A DNA stretch of 64,000 nt from Crocodylus rhombifer (taxonomy: Eukaryota; Chordata; Crocodylia; Crocodylidae): NCBI GenBank assembly GCA_038503035.1, contig JAVSML010024265.1:434512-498511 (forward strand), given 5' to 3'. The position numbers and the translations under genes are program-made. Below, piece after piece: positions 24,590 to 36,379 of the stretch. Numbering within the stretch: position 1 is the first letter of the stretch; the number at the start of each line of letters is the position of its first letter. The notes under the pieces are model-generated. The model saw only the letters and a program-made list of their open reading frames with translations. It had not been told where the DNA came from and ran no database searches.

Positions 24590-25250
24590 AGGCACACCCA
24601 CAAGAACGTACTTGTGTGCTTTGCAGCACCAGCACCTCAAAGGCTTTTGAGGTGCCACAAAACGCACCCCAGATAAATGATCTGGTTCTTCATGCCGCAT
24701 ATTTATAATGCAGAGCCAAATTTAGACACTGGAAAATCCTGGTATCAAATACGCATGGAGAAAAAAAGCAGTGTGGTACACGTGGCAGCAGTGTGCACCA
24801 TCTGAAACTGGAGCCTAGCTGGCCAGAGCCATTGTCTAGCTGCCAGCCAGACTCCATGTGCCTGGCTTGTCACTGCTGCAGCCACAGGAGGCTCCCAGGA
24901 CCACAGGTAAGGCTGTTAGGGCCAGCCCAGGTGCTGGTCCCAGCCTCCCCCACCCCACCCAGGGCAACTTGCCTTGCACCAGAGCATGTGTGCAGGGGCA
25001 TTCCCTGGGGCAACTAGCAGTGGCTCAAATAGGTGCCACTGCTATGTGTCCCCAGGGAAACACATGTATGTGGTCATCTGGATGCACACAAAAGGCACAT
25101 CCAGATGAGCGCACACATGCCTCTTGCAGCATATCAAAGCCCTTTGAGATGCTGCAAGAGGTACATGCAGGAATGAAGAAATGTTCCCTGTGTCCCCTGT
25201 TGCAAATTTGCAACGCGGGGCAAAATCAGACCCCTGCATATCCAGGGGTG
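24590..25250. repeat. Cluster of GC-rich hairpins, two related copies
   Basis: Hairpins sit at 24625-24660 (GCACCTCAAAGGCTTTTGAG core), at 25073-25105 (CATCTGGATG...CATCCAGATG), and at about 25119-25160 (CCTCTTGCAGCATATCAAAG pairing with CTTTGAGATGCTGCAAGAGG). The first and last share the same wording and are probably two copies of one foldback unit. A further perfect hairpin (CACACATGCTTGCATGTGTG) lies at about 26983-27002. These look like inner arms of non-autonomous DNA elements. Outer ends are not clear. Confidence 0.55.
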
Positions 25251-25499
25251 AAAAAAAAATGCAGAGGAAAAAAGTGGGGCAGGCCACAGTCCCAGACCAT
25301 GCCCTGAGGCAGCTGAAGGCTGGGTCCTCCACAGAGACACTCTGGTAGCCAGCCAAAGCATCTCTATGGTTGGCCCTCACCCCAGTGCTGAAGCACGCTG
25401 CTTGCTCGTGCAGGGCAAGCAGTGTGCCCGCCACAGTGAACTAGACCAAGGCTCCTGCCAGTAAGTAGGGGGTGGAGAAGGCTGGAGGAGTGGGGAGGG

Positions 25500-26145
25500 G
25501 ACCATGGGGGGATCCCCTTTGGCCCTGCCATCTCCCCCAGCCCCACAATGGCTTCCCCAACCAGTCCTACCCCCCACCTGCCCCCAAGTCCCCTTGACCT
25601 CTGCCCTACCTGGCCCCATCCCCCACCTGCCTGCAAGCCCCCCAATCACTACCCCACTCAGCCCCAACATCCAGGCAATTAAAAAATAAATCAATAAAAA
25701 GCTCACACTCAACGGCAGTAGCAGGAGACATTGGGGTCACTGAGACCTTGTGGCAGAGCACCCCAGCAGCACGGGGCCTGAGTGACAGCTGAAGCTGCAT
25801 GATGCCCTGCTAACCAGAGCCCACATAGCACTTGCTACTGCTGGTGAGTATGAGGCTTTTTTTTTAAGTGCTGGGAGTCTGGGGCTGGGTGGGGCAGCCA
25901 CTGAGGGGCTGGGGGTGCAAGTGCGGGGTGGGGCTGGATGAGCCAGCCATTGCGGGAGCTGCAGGAGCCAGTGGGGGATGGGGCAAGATGGGGCAGCAAC
26001 CCAGGGGTCTGGGGGAGCAAGTGGAGGTGGGGCATGTGGGCCCTGCAGGGGAGGTAGCCCCTGTTGGGGTGCCATTGGCCCCTGATGTGGGGGCTGTGTC
26101 CTCTGTGGGAGGCTGTGGCCCCTGTGGGGGGCAGTCTGTGTGCTG
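25500..26145. repeat. C-rich and G-rich arms forming a large imperfect inverted repeat
   Basis: 25530-25670 is strongly C-rich (CCCCCAGCCCCACAATGGCT). 25870-26145 is strongly G-rich, and its reverse complement carries the same words (CCCCCAGCCCCTCAGTGGCT). About 200 bases separate them, with an A/T-rich patch near 25680-25700. The G-rich arm contains many runs of three or more Gs and could form G-quadruplexes. Long proline/glycine-rich open frames on both strands here are compositional. Confidence 0.55.
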
Positions 26146-27244
26146 TGGAGGAGGGATATATATATATTATATATAGTGGTCTTTTGTTTTAATTGTGGAG
26201 GAACATGGATTTCGGGGTATTTTACAGAGTGACTTTGGGATTTTTTTATCAGGGATTTTTCAATTTTCATATAGGGAACACCAGAATTCCTGCTAGGGAG
26301 GCCAGTGATAGGACCCAGGCAGAGGAGCCTGCTTAGAGCTGGTACCTTGAACCCAGCTGGAGGTGGCTGACCTCCTGGCCAATTGGGGCCAGGAGGACAT
26401 GCTTTGACAGTTCAAAGCAGGCTACCACACTGCGAACATCTTCTGGGGGATAGCTGCCCAGATGTCCAAGCAGGGAGCACACATGGCAATGGTGCCATAT
26501 AAAGGCCAAATCTGCAGCCACAGTTCACTGGCAGCTGGCCCAGAGGGGAAGATGCCTCTACTGGCTGTGCAGTCCCCAGCTGGGTCTGGCAGATGGGCAG
26601 CAGGTCACAGCCAGGCAGCAGCCCCCACTTCCAGACTGCTGCAGTGGGTAAAGGATGCAGGGAACTCCCAGGGCTGCTGCAGCAGTCCAGCTGGCACAAG
26701 GGGTATTGTCCCCAGGTACCAATTGGATGGGCCCCAGAAGCTCTTGAGAGAGAGTAGCCCTGAGCTACTTGCCAGGGCAGCTTTTTGTACTGATGGGGCC
26801 AGGACAGGTGCTGGCCCTGGGCTCTAGCTCCCCTTGGCTACAGAGCTGGGAGGAGCCAGGCAGGGTTATTTTGCCCCAAGTGGCACAATTTGCCCCACAC
26901 CAAAGCATATGTCCAAGCACGTGTGCTGAGGCAAAACGCCCTGGCTCAAATTTGCACCGCTTCTATTTGAGCTGCTGTAAGCACACATGCTTGCATGTGT
27001 GGACATGCCCAAGAGGGCGACACTATGAAGCTAAATGCCTTCTTGCCACCAAGCTTCTGTTTTCTCCTCAGCATAAGAACAAGTCTAAGCCTCGCCTTCT
27101 ACTGGGGTGATGTCCAGGTCTTGCAGAAAGGATATAGAAGATGTAATTTTAAGAGGTTTAGAGTATCCAAGATCTCAGACTTCAGACAAACTTCTAAAAG
27201 TCTGATGCTTACCTGGGGCAAAGGTCTAACCCCTTCTGAGTTCT
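26146..27244. other. GC-rich unassigned sequence with a short (AT)n tract
   Basis: A short TA repeat lies at about 26155-26176. At 26865-26965, words such as CACACCAAAGCATATGT and GGCTCAAATTTGCACCGC recall 24975-25045 (TGCACCAGAGCATGTGT, GGCTCAAATAGGTGCCACTGC). A second diverged copy of that repeat is likely. No gene was recognised. Confidence 0.4.
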
Positions 27245-28267
27245 GTTGTCTATTGATGCCTACACTGTCAGATGGATTGCAGATTGTCTGAAGGGTCGTA
27301 CTCAGAGGGTGGTGGTGGACGGATCATATTCAACCTGGGGAGAAGTGGGCAGCGGAGTCCCCCAGGGCTTGGTCCTTGGGCCTGTGCTGTTCAATCTTTT
27401 CACGATGGGGTGAAAAGCAACCTGTTTAAATTCACTAATGATACCAAAATTTGGGGTTAGGTGAGCATGCTAGTAGGGAGGGAAAGACTGCAGCAAGACC
27501 TGGATAGGGTGGGCTAACAAAAACAGGATGTGTTTCAATACTGACAAGTGCAGGGTGCTGCACTTGGGCAGTAGTAAACAGCAGCACACTTATAAGATGG
27601 GAAACTCCCTTCTTGAGAGCATGGAGGCAGAAAGGGATCTTGGAGACTCCAAGATGAACATAGGCCAACGATGTGAGGTCCTGGTTGGCAGGGCTAGCCG
27701 GACCTTGTAGTGCATCCACAGGTGCATCTCAAGTAGGTCCAAGGAGGTCAGGCCACAGCTGGAGTACTGTGTCCAGTTCTGTGTGCCCCACTTCAGGAGG
27801 GATGTGGACAACATTGAGAGGGTCCAGAGGAGGGCCACCTGCATGATCAGGGGGCAGCAGGGCAGACCCTACAATGATAGACTGCAGGACCTGAACCTGT
27901 TCAGCCTTCACAGCTGAGGGGGGACCTGGTGACAGTCTATAAACTCACTAGTGGGGACCAGAAGGGTTTGGGAGAGACCTTGTTTCCCCTAGCGCCCCCT
28001 GGCATAACAAGGAATAACGACCACAAGTTGTTAGAGAGTAGGTTTAGATTAGACATCCGTAAGAACTACTTCACAGTTAGGGTGGTTAGGATCTGGAACC
28101 AACTTCCAAGGGAAGTGGTGCTGGCTCCTACCCTGGGGGTCTTTAAGAGGAGGCTTGATGCCTACCTGGCTAGAGTCATTTGAGCCCAGTTTTTCTCCTG
28201 CCCAGGCAGGGGGTCGGACTTGAAGATCTACAAGGTCCCTTCCAACCCAACTTCTATGATCCTATGT
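27245..28267 (+). mobile_element. 5'-truncated CR1 LINE (RT palm to 3' tail)
   Basis: The sequence enters in the reverse transcriptase just before the block RTQRVVVDGS and the motif GSGVPQGLVLGPVLF. It runs through ORF2's C-terminal region (SGVPQG..., later [46 protein letters not shown]) and ends with a CTATGATCCTATG tail at about 28255-28267. Several frameshifts are evident: the open pieces at 27528-27710 and 27929-28183 lie in different frames, and the FADDTK box reads FTNDTKIW. It is coding-derived but dead. 5' truncation is usual for CR1 because reverse transcription stops early. Confidence 0.95.
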
Positions 28268-29288
28268 AGTTGTGCCCATCCCTGCATGTCTCCTCTCTCA
28301 CTTACCTTACCCTGTAAAGAGTTTTGCAGCATTTTATTTAAAAAAATAAGCTTTATTCTGTTGCAGCATTAGAAGGAATCCAAGAGTGTCTTCTCATTGC
28401 TCAGCCAGGCAGCTTTTCAACAAAACAGAAAAAAACATCCTTTTTTCCCTTTCAAGAAGCAGCATGAGTGTTTGAAAGTTTTGTGGTTTGGTTTGGAGTT
28501 CACTCATCCCTACAGAGAACTTGTTCTGCCAATCTCTACATACATGTCAGCCTAAATAGCAACAGATGTACTGTACCTTGGATGTATAAAATTTTCATAA
28601 AATATAACAAACACTGTTTTTCCACTTGGGATGAGTCATTAACCATGCGCTTGTGATGCTTTTCTTTTCATATGAAAATCCAAGCAAGTTCTGCATTTTG
28701 GGCTTGACTGAACCCAGACCTGTGATGATTCTCAAGAGGAAAATGTCTGAAGGAGCTTTTCCCCTAAGCCCACAGCACACAGATTGGGCACAGCTTACTC
28801 CCCAGTGACAGACTGGGCACAACCCTGATTTGATACTTGCATTCAGGAAATGCCTGGACTCAACTAATTTGACATCTGTAGCAGCACTGCAACCTCCAAA
28901 GTGAGCAGTCACAGTATAGTCACGGGGAAGGTCATGTCCTTTCTTCCACATCCCAACCTAAGCTGTGCCTTTTCCTACAATGTCTTAACAGTCATAGTGC
29001 ATATGGGCCTCTGTGTTCATGAAGGCTTATATGGTCGTGCCTCAGCTATCATGCTGCTTGGAATTCCCAGTGTTGTCCGGAGTTTATCTCCATGCAGCCA
29101 CTGATATGGACAGGGGCTCCACAACCTCAGTCTATCTGGTATTTTACCTTTCTATGCATAGTAACTCATTATAAAACAAGGTTCACCTTTTATAGTGTCT
29201 GCTGATAGACCTAGTTGAGTTCCCATTGTACTCAAGGGCCGTCTTTCCAATGCCGTCATTGGAAGTTGATTCAGGTCCTTGTTACAAG
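28268..29288. other. No recognisable feature
   Basis: AT-rich sequence between two CR1 copies. A 118-codon minus-strand open frame (28595-28951) has no recognisable domain. Confidence 0.5.
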
Positions 29289-29316
29289 CAATATATATAT
29301 ATATATATATATATAT
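29289..29316. repeat. (AT)n microsatellite
   Basis: An uninterrupted AT dinucleotide tract lies directly against the 5' truncation point of the CR1 that follows. The insertion may have landed in, or expanded next to, this AT-rich target. Confidence 0.9.
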
Positions 29317-31541
29317 TAAACAGATTGCTAGGGACGTGGTTGTCATGGGGGACGTAAACTACTCTGACATCTGCTGGGAGGAACAGTCAGCCAAATCCAA
29401 CCATTCATGTAGGTTCTTAACTTGCATACAGGACCTTCACCTAACGCATGAGGTATATGGTCCCTCTAGGGGAAATGCCTTACTGGACTTGGTGTTGGCT
29501 ACAGGGGATGACCTGGTGGGACAGGTACAGATTCGTGGTCACCTTAGGGACAGTGACCACCAAACAATCGAGTTCACCATATGGCATAGAGTGAGTAAGA
29601 TAAGTAGTAGGGTAGAAGTGCTTGACTTTAGGAAGGCTACCTTCAGTGGGCTCTGGAGCTTAGTCAATGATGCACTGCAGGATAGGAGCATTGGCAAGAT
29701 GGGAGTCCAGGAAGGATGGTCATTCCTAAAGGAAGCAATCCTTCGGGCACAAGAAGGAGACGATCCCAGTGTGAGGGAAAGGCAGGAAAGGGGCCAGAAA
29801 ACTTCCTTGGGTTAAACAGAGAAATCCAGGGGAGCCTAAGGGCAAAAAAGGAGGCACATAGGCAGTGGAAGCATGGGAAGTTACCAAGGAGGAGTATACA
29901 TATTTGACCTGCACTTGCAGGGAGGCAGTCAAAAAGGCCAAAGCAACTACAGAGCTGAGGCTGGCAACACAAATTAAAGACAACAAAAGTCTTTTTTTTT
30001 AGGTATTTAGGGAGAAAAAGGAAGATGCAGGGCAGCATAGTATCCCTACTAAACAAAAAAGAAAAATTAGTGACAGACAGGGGGGACAAGGCTGCACCCA
30101 GAGAGTGTTAGTAGATGAGCTGGTATCGACATAGAAGGAGGTGGGTAGTGGGGTCCCGCAGAGCTCAGTCCTTGGACCTGTACTTTTCAATGTCTTCATC
30201 AGTGACCTGGACGTGGGCATGAAGTGTACTCTGTCCAAGTTTGCAAATGCTACTAAATTGTGGGGTGAAGCATATGCTCCAGAGGGTAGGGAATGATTGC
30301 AGGCAGACCTGGACAGGTTGGAAAGTGGGCAGTACAAACCAGGAGAGGGTTTACAGGCCCTACAAGGAGAGACTAGGGCATCTGGACCTCTTCAGCCTCC
30401 GCAACAGAAGGTTGAGAAGCGACCTTGTGGCTTCCTATATATTCATCATGGGGGGTACAGAAGGGAATTGGTGAGGCTGTACTCACCAAGGCACCCCTGG
30501 GGGGTCACAAGAAATAATGGCCATAAGCTAGCAGAGAGTAGATTTAGACTGGACATTAGGAGGAATTTCTTCACAGTTAGAGTGGCCAAGGTCTGGAATG
30601 GGCTCCCAAGGGAGGTGTGCTCTCCCCTACTCTGGGGGTCTTCAAGAGGAGTTGGATGGGCATTTGGCTGGGGTCGTCTGAACCCACCACTCTTTCCTGC
30701 CTATGCAGAGGGTAGGACTCGATGATCTATTGAGGTCCCTTTTGACCCTAACATCTATGAATCTATGAATCTATAGGATGCAGTACAACAAGGACAAATG
30801 CAGAGTGCTACCAAGGGCATAAAAATATCCAGCCCACCTACTGGCTAGGAAATGACCCTCTCAGCAGCACAGAAGTGGAAAGGGATCTCAGAGTCATAGT
30901 GGAGTTCAAAATGAACATGAGTCATCACTGTGATGAAATCATCAGGAAAGCTAACTGCACTTTATCATGCATCAGCAGATGCATGACAAATAGATCCAAG
31001 GAGGTGATACTTCGCCTCTATACGGCATTGGTCAGCCTGCAGTTGCAGTACTGCATCCAGTTTTGGGTGCCATACTTTAAGAAGGATGTGGATAGCCTCA
31101 AGAGGGTTGAGAGGACGGCCACTCATATGGTTAAGGGTTTACAGGACAAGCCCTGTGAGGAGAGACTAAGGGACCTGGACCTCTTCAGCCTCCCTAAGAG
31201 AAGGCTGAAAGGTGATCTTGTAGCCACCTACAAATTCATTAGGGGACGCAGCAAGCAATTGGAGATTCTCTGTTCACCAGGGCGCATCTTGAGGTAACAA
31301 GGAACAATGGTCACAAACTGACAGAGAGCAGATTTAGGCTAGACATCAGGAAAAACTTCTTCACGGTGAGGGTGGCCAAAGTTTGGAATGGGCTTCCAAG
31401 GGAGGTTGTGCTCTCCCCTGCCTTGGGGGTCTTTAAGAGAAGGCTGGGTCATCTGATCCCAGCACTCTTTCTTGGCCAGGCAGGGGGTCGGACTCGATAA
31501 TCTGTTGAGGTCCTTCTGACCCTAGCATCTATGAATCTATA
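29317..31541 (+). mobile_element. CR1 LINE, internally deleted and split by a second CR1
   Basis: It begins in the endonuclease: DVVVMGDVNYSDICWEEQSA and the SDHQTIEF block (catalytic SDH) are readable at 29331-29590. The linker follows, then at about 30100 it jumps to the reverse transcriptase ([19 protein letters not shown]), so ~600 bases covering RT motifs before GVPQG are deleted. At about 30332 it is interrupted by an inner CR1 ending at 30774, after which the outer copy resumes (MQYNKDKCRVLPRA...) and runs through EYCIQFWVPYFKKDVD to the 3' tail at about 31525-31541. FADDTKLW reads FANATKLW. It is not functional. Confidence 0.9.
30333..30774 (+). mobile_element. Short CR1 copy inserted inside the CR1 at 29317-31541
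   Basis: The outer element reads ...GACAGGTTGGAAAGTGGGCAG up to 30332 and continues at 30775 with GGATGCAGTACAACAAGGAC, which are adjacent in other CR1 copies. Between them lies a 442-base CR1 3' end in the same orientation. It enters at the GRPYEERLRDL-equivalent region and ends ATCTATGAATCTATGAATCT. The inner copy must therefore be younger than the outer one. Confidence 0.85.
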
Positions 31542-32309
31542 TCCTGCCAGACTTTTATTAGTATTTTGTTTATTTACAGAACTTTTCTTCTAAATGGGCC
31601 ATATGGCTATATAAATAGGAGCACTCCCAGGGTTAGAATATTTTTTAAAATGTTTTGTGTACTAAATAGTTTTCTGCAGTGGTTTGCAATAGTTGGTTTT
31701 TGGGGATTATACTTTTGCACATCTGTAATACAGAGGCTGTATTGCAAGCTGTAAATTTAAAGTGGAAAATTAGGGTGTTGTCATGTACTCAGCTGTCAGG
31801 TGATTGCCCTGTTGTTCCAATGTAAAAGCAGGATGTGGGAGATGCTCTGATCCAGTTTATTTTAATGAGCATTTAAAATCTTATCGCTCTTTTGTTGAAT
31901 AGCTTTTTTCAGTGAGACCCAGCTCTTACTGAAATCAGTGCAAAGGTTCCTACAGACTCCCATGGCAGTAACTATTACCTGAATTACACCTGCCTATCAG
32001 TTCCTATCTACTTCAAGTCATGTGTGAACACATACCTAGTAAAGAGTCAGCATGGCTCATGTAAGGAACTTATCAAGTGCCTTTGCTGGTTTTCATTAAT
32101 GGCTCTGACCAAGGTGTATATTCTCATCCCATCTCCCAGAGGAACAAAGACCTTCACCTGAATCAGGGAAAAGATGTGGCCAGTTTAACGTCCCTCAAGT
32201 ACATGAACAATTCATATCTTTGCCCGGGTCTGCCAGATAAGATGCCCTAATGAGTGGGAAAAAAAGAGTGAGGGGAAAATCAGAAGAGGCAAGGAAATGC
32301 TCTGCAAAG
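31542..32309. other. No recognisable feature
   Basis: AT-rich, no repeat or exon supported. Confidence 0.5.
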
Positions 32310-32361
32310 AATAGTGATGCCTCCTTGGTATAATGCCATTAATAGTGATGCCTCCTTGGTA
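32310..32361. repeat. Small direct duplication (21-bp units, 31-bp offset)
   Basis: AATAGTGATGCCTCCTTGGT plus A occurs at 32310-32330 and again, identically, at 32341-32361, with a 10-base spacer. It is a recent slippage-type duplication or an assembly effect. Confidence 0.85.
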
Positions 32362-32712
32362 ACTCCACTAAAAAAGACTAGGATATGTGATATTATCAAA
32401 GAATTAACAGAATCAGTTATATAATTCTAGCACTCTTTGCAGATGAATTCTCCTTATCAAATAGGGATGTGTATGAAGAGACCTGAGTGAAAAGACTAAA
32501 ATGGGGAGGTATCAGAAAGGGGCTGGAGATCCAGTTAAAGTGGCCAGCTGGGGATTTCTATAGTGTGAGGAAGCCCCTCATTGGCATGAGACTGGCATGG
32601 CTGACTCTGTTCCAATCTGTTTCCCAACCCTGGCTGGGGAGGTGTGATCACAACAATGTTGTGCACTAGTGATCCCAGCTGATGTAACAACTCCTTGTCT
32701 GTCATTTTGCTC

Positions 32713-32722
32713 CACACACACA

Positions 32723-32769
<47 letters not shown>
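32713..32769. repeat. (CA)n-(CT)n compound microsatellite
   Basis: About six CA units pass directly into about 22 CT units. Confidence 0.97.
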
Positions 32770-33965
32770 GGGCAACTACAGCATTGAAATTCAACCGTTT
32801 TTGCCTAATTTTATTTCTGTTTTCATTGTTTTGTATATTTCTGAACACTGCAGTAAAGGCTGTTCTTTATTATTAATTACTTGTAATTTATTTTATTTAT
32901 TACAGACACTTAGAGAGCACACATCATTGAGCGTTCACCAGAGTTCATTTTACAGGGCTTATGTTGAGTCATTACCATTCTAACTAAGAGAAACAAACTG
33001 TCATGCTCCCCTGCTGCCTGCAGCTTTTAATCTGACCAGACAGCTCAGAACCCAGGATTTCACAGTTTAAACAGATGGAAAGACCTGAGCAAAGAGGTGC
33101 ATCTTGCAGCTCCTTCTAAATGTGGTCAAGTTCATATTTAAGCATAAATCTGTCAGGAGCAGATTCCAGAGGTGTGAACTTAAATGCCCCGTGAGCATAA
33201 GGTTCCAACTTCCCAGCTAAGAATAGTTTGTATAGCAAATTGGAGGTACTAAGGCTGTTCCTAAAGTTCTTAGCCTTTGTATATAATGAGCTAGTCATGA
33301 AATTTCACTTCCCTATCAGTTGGTATCTAGTATAGAAGGCAGAGAACAGGTTTTATGTTGGGGCAGTTTCTTAGAGTCAAGAAATCAATCCAAGGATCCA
33401 GCATTATGGTCTGCAGAATTTTTTTTAAAGTAGTATCTGGAAGATTCTACCACAATTTCACTAAGGAGCCCCTTATGGAGTTGGGGGAGGGGGGGCGGGT
33501 TGCAGTAGCTGGATTTTTGACTACAACTTCTGGAAAAAGTTTTTGTTGCATCAACTCCAGTGGGAAAAGACCATGTTTTCTCAGATACCACATGCCCACA
33601 AATAATACATGTGTCTTGTTTGGGGGAAGACAGAAGGGACAAAAAAAGACTTTTTCCAGAGTTTTTCCTGCATAAAGCAGGGACAGAACCTAATCTTCAA
33701 CTTGCTCACCCTCTTCCCTTTCCTGCTTAACCAAAAAGCTGAAACCCTAGCTGCTTCTGCAGACTAGTCTCTATGGGTAGGCTGGTAAGTTTGAAAAGAG
33801 CTAAAAACAGTCTGCAAGGTTGTGAAAGAGAAAAAGAGAGACCTTCTTTTAGTTAAAAAACTGTAAGAAGACTAGAAACTTTATTAGTGGAATATCAAGA
33901 GCATTAAACAGAGAGAAAATTATTAAGAACCATGGAATGAAGAACAATGAACCCTTGTTAAGGCA
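32770..33965. other. No recognisable feature
   Basis: AT-rich, with a short G-rich stretch (GGGGGAGGGGGGGCGGG, about 33483-33500). No exon or element was supported. Confidence 0.5.
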
Positions 33966-34861
33966 ATTGACTAGCAGGGGCGTGTGAAGTGGGGCCTATT
34001 TGATTCGACCCGGATTGGGGACAGTGATTCATTTCGTTGATTTGGATCACTGTCCCTGATTCAATTCGTCTGAATCTGAAGACTCGATGCTGATTCAGAG
34101 AAGCAGCAATTCGGCCATAGACACAGCTTTAAATGTTTTTTTGACATACCTTGAGGGACTAGCATGGCCCATGAATGCTGCAATGTAGGGGCAAATGGAG
34201 CGTTCCACAGGCGCATAGGGGGCCCCCCATGTGCTCGATGGAAGTATTTCCAATCCACTTCTGAATCTACCGAGGCCCCCCCATGCCCTCCTGGCTCAGC
34301 GATCAGCTCCAGGGGGACCCTGGGTGCCCCCCCAGGCCCAGGAGGCACCAGTCACTGAGCTGGGGGGGGTGTGGGGTGGCTCCCCAGCATGCTCTCCAAT
34401 TGACCCGGAAATGGACCAGAATTGTTTCTGGTCCACTTCTGGGTCTGCTGCCCAGTGCACTGGGGAACCCTGCACGCTTCTGTGGGACACTCCATGTGCC
34501 CCAGCATGGCAGCATTCATGAGCTGCTACCTAGAGGTATGTAGAAAAAACTTTTAAAGCTGTGTCTATGTCTGAATCTCCAAATCTTTCTGAATCTCTCT
34601 GAATCGATTCATAGTTTCATAGTTTCTAGGGTCGGAAGGGACCTGAGTAGATCATCTAGTCCAACCCCCTGCCATGGCAGGAAAGAGCACTGGGGTCAAA
34701 CAACCCCAGCAAGGTGTACATCTAGCCTCCTCTTAAAGACCCCCAGGGTAGGAGCCGGCACCACTTCTCTTGCAAGTTGGTTCCACATCCTAGCTGCCCT
34801 GACCGTGAAGTAGCGCCTCCTGATATCCAGCCTAAATCTACCCTCTGCCAGCTTGTGACCG

Positions 34862-36376
34862 TTATTCCTGGTCACTCCTGGCAGTGCTCAGGGGAAACAG
34901 GGACTTCCCCAGTGCCTGCTGGTCCCCTCTGACTAGTTTGTAACAGGCCACTAAATCCCCCCTTAGCCTTCTCTTCTGGAGGCTGAACAGATTCAGGTCC
35001 CGTAGCCTCTCCTCATAGGGCCTGCCCTGCTGCCTCCCGATCATGCGAGTGGCCCTCCTCTGGACCCTCTCCATGTTGTCCACATCCCTCTTGAAGTGCG
35101 GCACCCAGAACTGGATGCAGTACTCCAGCTGCGGCCTGACCATTGCTGCATAGAGGGGGAGGATCACCTCCTTGGACCTGCCTAAGATGCATCTGTGGAT
35201 GCATGACAAGGTGCGGTTGGCCTTCCTGACTGCATCCCCACACTGCCGGCCCATGTTCATCTTGGAGTCAATGATGACTCCAAGATCCTTTTCAGCCTCT
35301 GTACTGACAAGAAAGGAGTTCCCCAACCTGTAGGTACGGGGCCGGTTGTTCTTCCCCAGGTGCATCACTTTGCACTTGTCGATGTTGAATCCCATCCTAT
35401 TCTCATCTGCCCACCCTTGTAACCCGTCTAGGTCTGATTGCAGCCTATTCCTCCCTTCTAGTCTGCCCACATTCCTCCACATCTTAGTGTAATCAGCAAA
35501 TTTGAACAGCGTGCTTTTTACCCCCTCATCCAAGTCACTGATGAAGATGTTGAACAGTGAGGGCCTGAGGACCAAACCCTGTGGAACGCCACTGCCCACA
35601 TCCCTCCAGGTCAACAATGACCCATCCACCACCACTCTCTGGGTGCGGCCCTCCAGCCAGTTGGTGACCCGATTGACTGTGTGGGTGTCGACACCACAGT
35701 CCCCCAGTTTCTTAATGAGAATGGGGTGAGAGACAGTGTCGAAGGCCTTCCAAAAGTCCAGGAAGACTATGTCCACTGCTATCCCTTCATCTAAGGATTT
35801 GGTGATCTGATCATAGAAGGCCACCAGGTTGGTCTGACAGGACCTGCCACTAATGAACCCGTGTTGGTTGCCCCTAAGCATGATCTCCCCTGCTGGCCCC
35901 TCGTGGACATGCACCAGAATAATTTTCTCAAAAAGTTTGCCCAGGATTGAGGTAAGACTAACTGGCCTATAGTTTCCCGGGTCCTCCTTCCTCCTCTTTT
36001 TGAAGATGGGAACCACGGTGGCCCTCTTCCAGTCCTCTGGCACCACACCAGAGCACCATGAGTGCTCGTAAAGCCGTGCCAAGGGTCCTGCAATTACCTC
36101 AGCCAATTTCCTTAGTACTCTAGGGTGAAGATCATCCAGTCCCTCCAGAAGTTCCCTAACTAGTTCCTCACTAACCCTTGCCCTAGGTGCACCTCCCCTG
36201 GGGCCTGAGGGGGGCCCAGCGGGGGGATGACTGTTCCAGTCTGCACCCACTGGGCCTCGATCATCTGGTCCCTCGCTGCTCGGCTCTGGATCTTGATGAT
36301 GGTCTTTCGCTCCATCCCAAAGGTAATAGGGCCACGAGCTCTCACCTCCGGCAGTCTTATCCCCTCCTAATCCCAC
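34862..36376 (-). pseudogene. CR1 ORF2 reverse transcriptase, catalytic box damaged
   Basis: This is a 504-codon open frame; the first ~66 residues match no CR1 domain I know. The RT domain starts at about residue 68 (VSEELVRELLEGL). It continues with DWKRATVVPIFKK (115-127), NYRPVSLTSILGKLFE (135-150) and motif A FLDFWKAFDTVSH (205-217, with W where S is usual). Next come GVPQG (263-267) and motif C FADY (293-296), where the family has FADD. Loss of the second catalytic aspartate should abolish polymerisation. The conserved C-terminal block (EYCIQFWVPHFKRDVD, RPYEERLRDLNLFSLQKRRL) is intact. The frame ends early in the C-terminal tail after GKSLFPLSTARSDQE. The open length suggests a fairly recent insertion. 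Confidence 0.9.
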
Positions 36377-36379
36377 CTG

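Noticed and set aside
25737..26270. 177-codon minus-strand open frame
   Set aside because: It is proline/alanine/histidine-rich from the G-rich arm and lies across an inverted repeat; no domain.
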